In this document: positions 5,920-6,339 of the stretch, piece by piece
Position numbering within the stretch: the stretch's first letter is position 1
How the letters are laid out: each line of letters begins with the position of its first letter
DNA from: an uncultured Bacteroidales bacterium
GTDB lineage: Bacteria; Bacteroidota; Bacteroidia; Bacteroidales; UBA932
Direction of reading: 5' to 3'
Assembly (NCBI GenBank): GCA_946184255.1
Contig: CAMHFA010000072.1
Span: 1-6,339, forward strand
DNA: 6,339 bases
Notes under the pieces: model-generated
Told to the model about the DNA's origin: nothing
Seen by the model: only the letters and a program-made list of their open reading frames with translations
Databases searched by the model: none
Made by a program: the position numbers and the translations under genes

Positions 5920-6339
5920 TCATGACAGAGGATAATTGATTATCTGCAATTCCTCAGGAGAATATAGGATCGAGTCGAATATCCCGGGGTTCAATCTGGC
6001 CACCACCGTAAAAACAATCAATAAAAGCAGAAGGATTCCTACCACAAACAGGATGATGGCAAAATAGTTCCATCTCATCTTAGGCTGTTCCTCATTGACA
6101 GGTTCGGTTTCTTCGGAGGCTTTTGGATCATCTTTGGAGGGGACCGTTGCAACAGCAGTTTCCTCTTTTGGCACGACGGGAATTGTCTCGGCAGGCTTTC
6201 CCTTATGGGTCTCAACGGGAGCTTCCTCGACAGTTTCAACAGGAGTCTCTTCGTGGGTCTTCAGGGAGACAGGTTCTAGTCCGAATCCGTAAGGATAGAT
6301 GTCGAGGTCCTCGTCAGCAATGAAGAAAAAAGTATTCTC
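5920..6339 (-). CDS. C-terminal part of a single-pass membrane protein (starts beyond right edge)
   Basis: The frame is open from the window edge to a TGA at 5920, giving the last 139 residues. A GTG at 6174 could serve as a start, but the open frame upstream of it reads as sensible protein, so I treat the gene as truncated by the window. Visible parts are a short ordered-looking segment (1-27, ending YPYGFGLEPVSLK), an acidic Pro/Glu/Thr/Val-rich linker (28-86) with PVET repeated at 33 and 41, a strongly hydrophobic helix (about 92-114) preceded by KMRW and followed by Arg, and a 25-residue tail with YSPEELQIINYP. Positive charge before the helix suggests that the large N-terminal part is cytoplasmic. 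The layout and the FGL segment recall Bacteroidetes proteins with N-terminal HU-CCDC81 domains, but the diagnostic part lies outside the window, so this is a weak suggestion. It ends 24 bp before the Nudix start. Confidence 0.7.
   Translation of the reverse strand, partial: ENTFFFIADEDLDIYPYGFGLEPVSLKTHEETPVETVEEAPVETHKGKPAETIPVVPKEETAVATVPSKDDPKASEETEPVNEEQPKMRWNYFAIILFVVGILLLLLIVFTVVARLNPGIFDSILYSPEELQIINYPLS

Larger units (their letters stand above)
591..6339 (-). other. Probable single operon, transcribed right to left
   Basis: All six genes share the strand. Junctions in order are a 24-bp gap, a 4-bp overlap (ATGA), an 11-bp overlap, an 8-bp overlap and a 22-bp gap into the repeat-protein gene, which continues to position 1. 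I see no hairpin followed by a T-run on the minus strand between genes, and no Bacteroidetes-type promoter (TTTG with TAnnTTTG) that would fit in the two short gaps. The starts lack clear GGAGG-like sites, as is usual in Bacteroidetes. The promoter should therefore be upstream of position 6339. Co-transcription is inferred from spacing only; the 22-bp gap into the repeat gene is the least certain link. Confidence 0.7.

Noticed and set aside
5920..6174. Short 84-residue membrane protein starting with GTG at 6174
   Set aside because: The frame continues open to the window edge with coherent acidic linker sequence, so the GTG is probably an internal Val codon of a longer gene.

Overview
The window is a compact stretch of six genes, all on the minus strand, so it is transcribed from right to left. 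It most likely comes from a Bacteroidales chromosome with about 50% GC by eye. The protein families point there: a DUF4922 domain, a SpoIID domain of Bacteroidales type, a GH171/NamZ exo-muramidase whose predicted mature N-terminus is Gln, and almost no Shine-Dalgarno motifs before the starts. I would not go below order level with confidence. An uncultured gut Bacteroidales lineage or a Rikenellaceae-like lineage would both fit.

Layout in order of transcription. (1) 6339-5920: the C-terminal 139 residues of a protein with an acidic, Pro/Glu/Thr-rich linker, one membrane helix and a short tail. (2) 5895-5305: a Nudix hydrolase with an intact Nudix box. (3) 5308-3098: a 736-residue fusion of an N-terminal DUF4922 domain (HIT/GalT-like nucleotidyltransferase or phosphorylase fold, HxHxQ motif present) to a C-terminal SpoIID/LytB domain (peptidoglycan lytic transglycosylase family). 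(4) 3108-1807: an AmpG-like major facilitator permease. (5) 1814-591: an exported NamZ-type exo-beta-N-acetylmuramidase (DUF1343, GH171). (6) 568-1: the N-terminal 189 residues of an exported Ser/Arg-rich repeat protein that runs off the left edge.

Genes 2 to 5 overlap at every junction (4, 11 and 8 bp). The two other gaps are 24 and 22 bp. There is no room for internal promoters or terminators of ordinary size, so the window reads as one operon whose promoter lies beyond the right edge.

The central genes suggest peptidoglycan (MurNAc) recovery. NamZ would trim MurNAc from glycan ends in the periplasm, AmpG would import muropeptide sugars, and the SpoIID domain would act on glycan strands. 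The odd part is the fusion. It places a normally extracytoplasmic SpoIID domain behind a domain that should be cytoplasmic, with no signal peptide, and next to a Nudix enzyme. This raises the possibility of a cytoplasmic muropeptide-processing and nucleotide-sugar step, which is inference. The Ser/Arg repeat protein at the downstream end, with a near-exact 144-bp tandem repeat, is the second unusual element.
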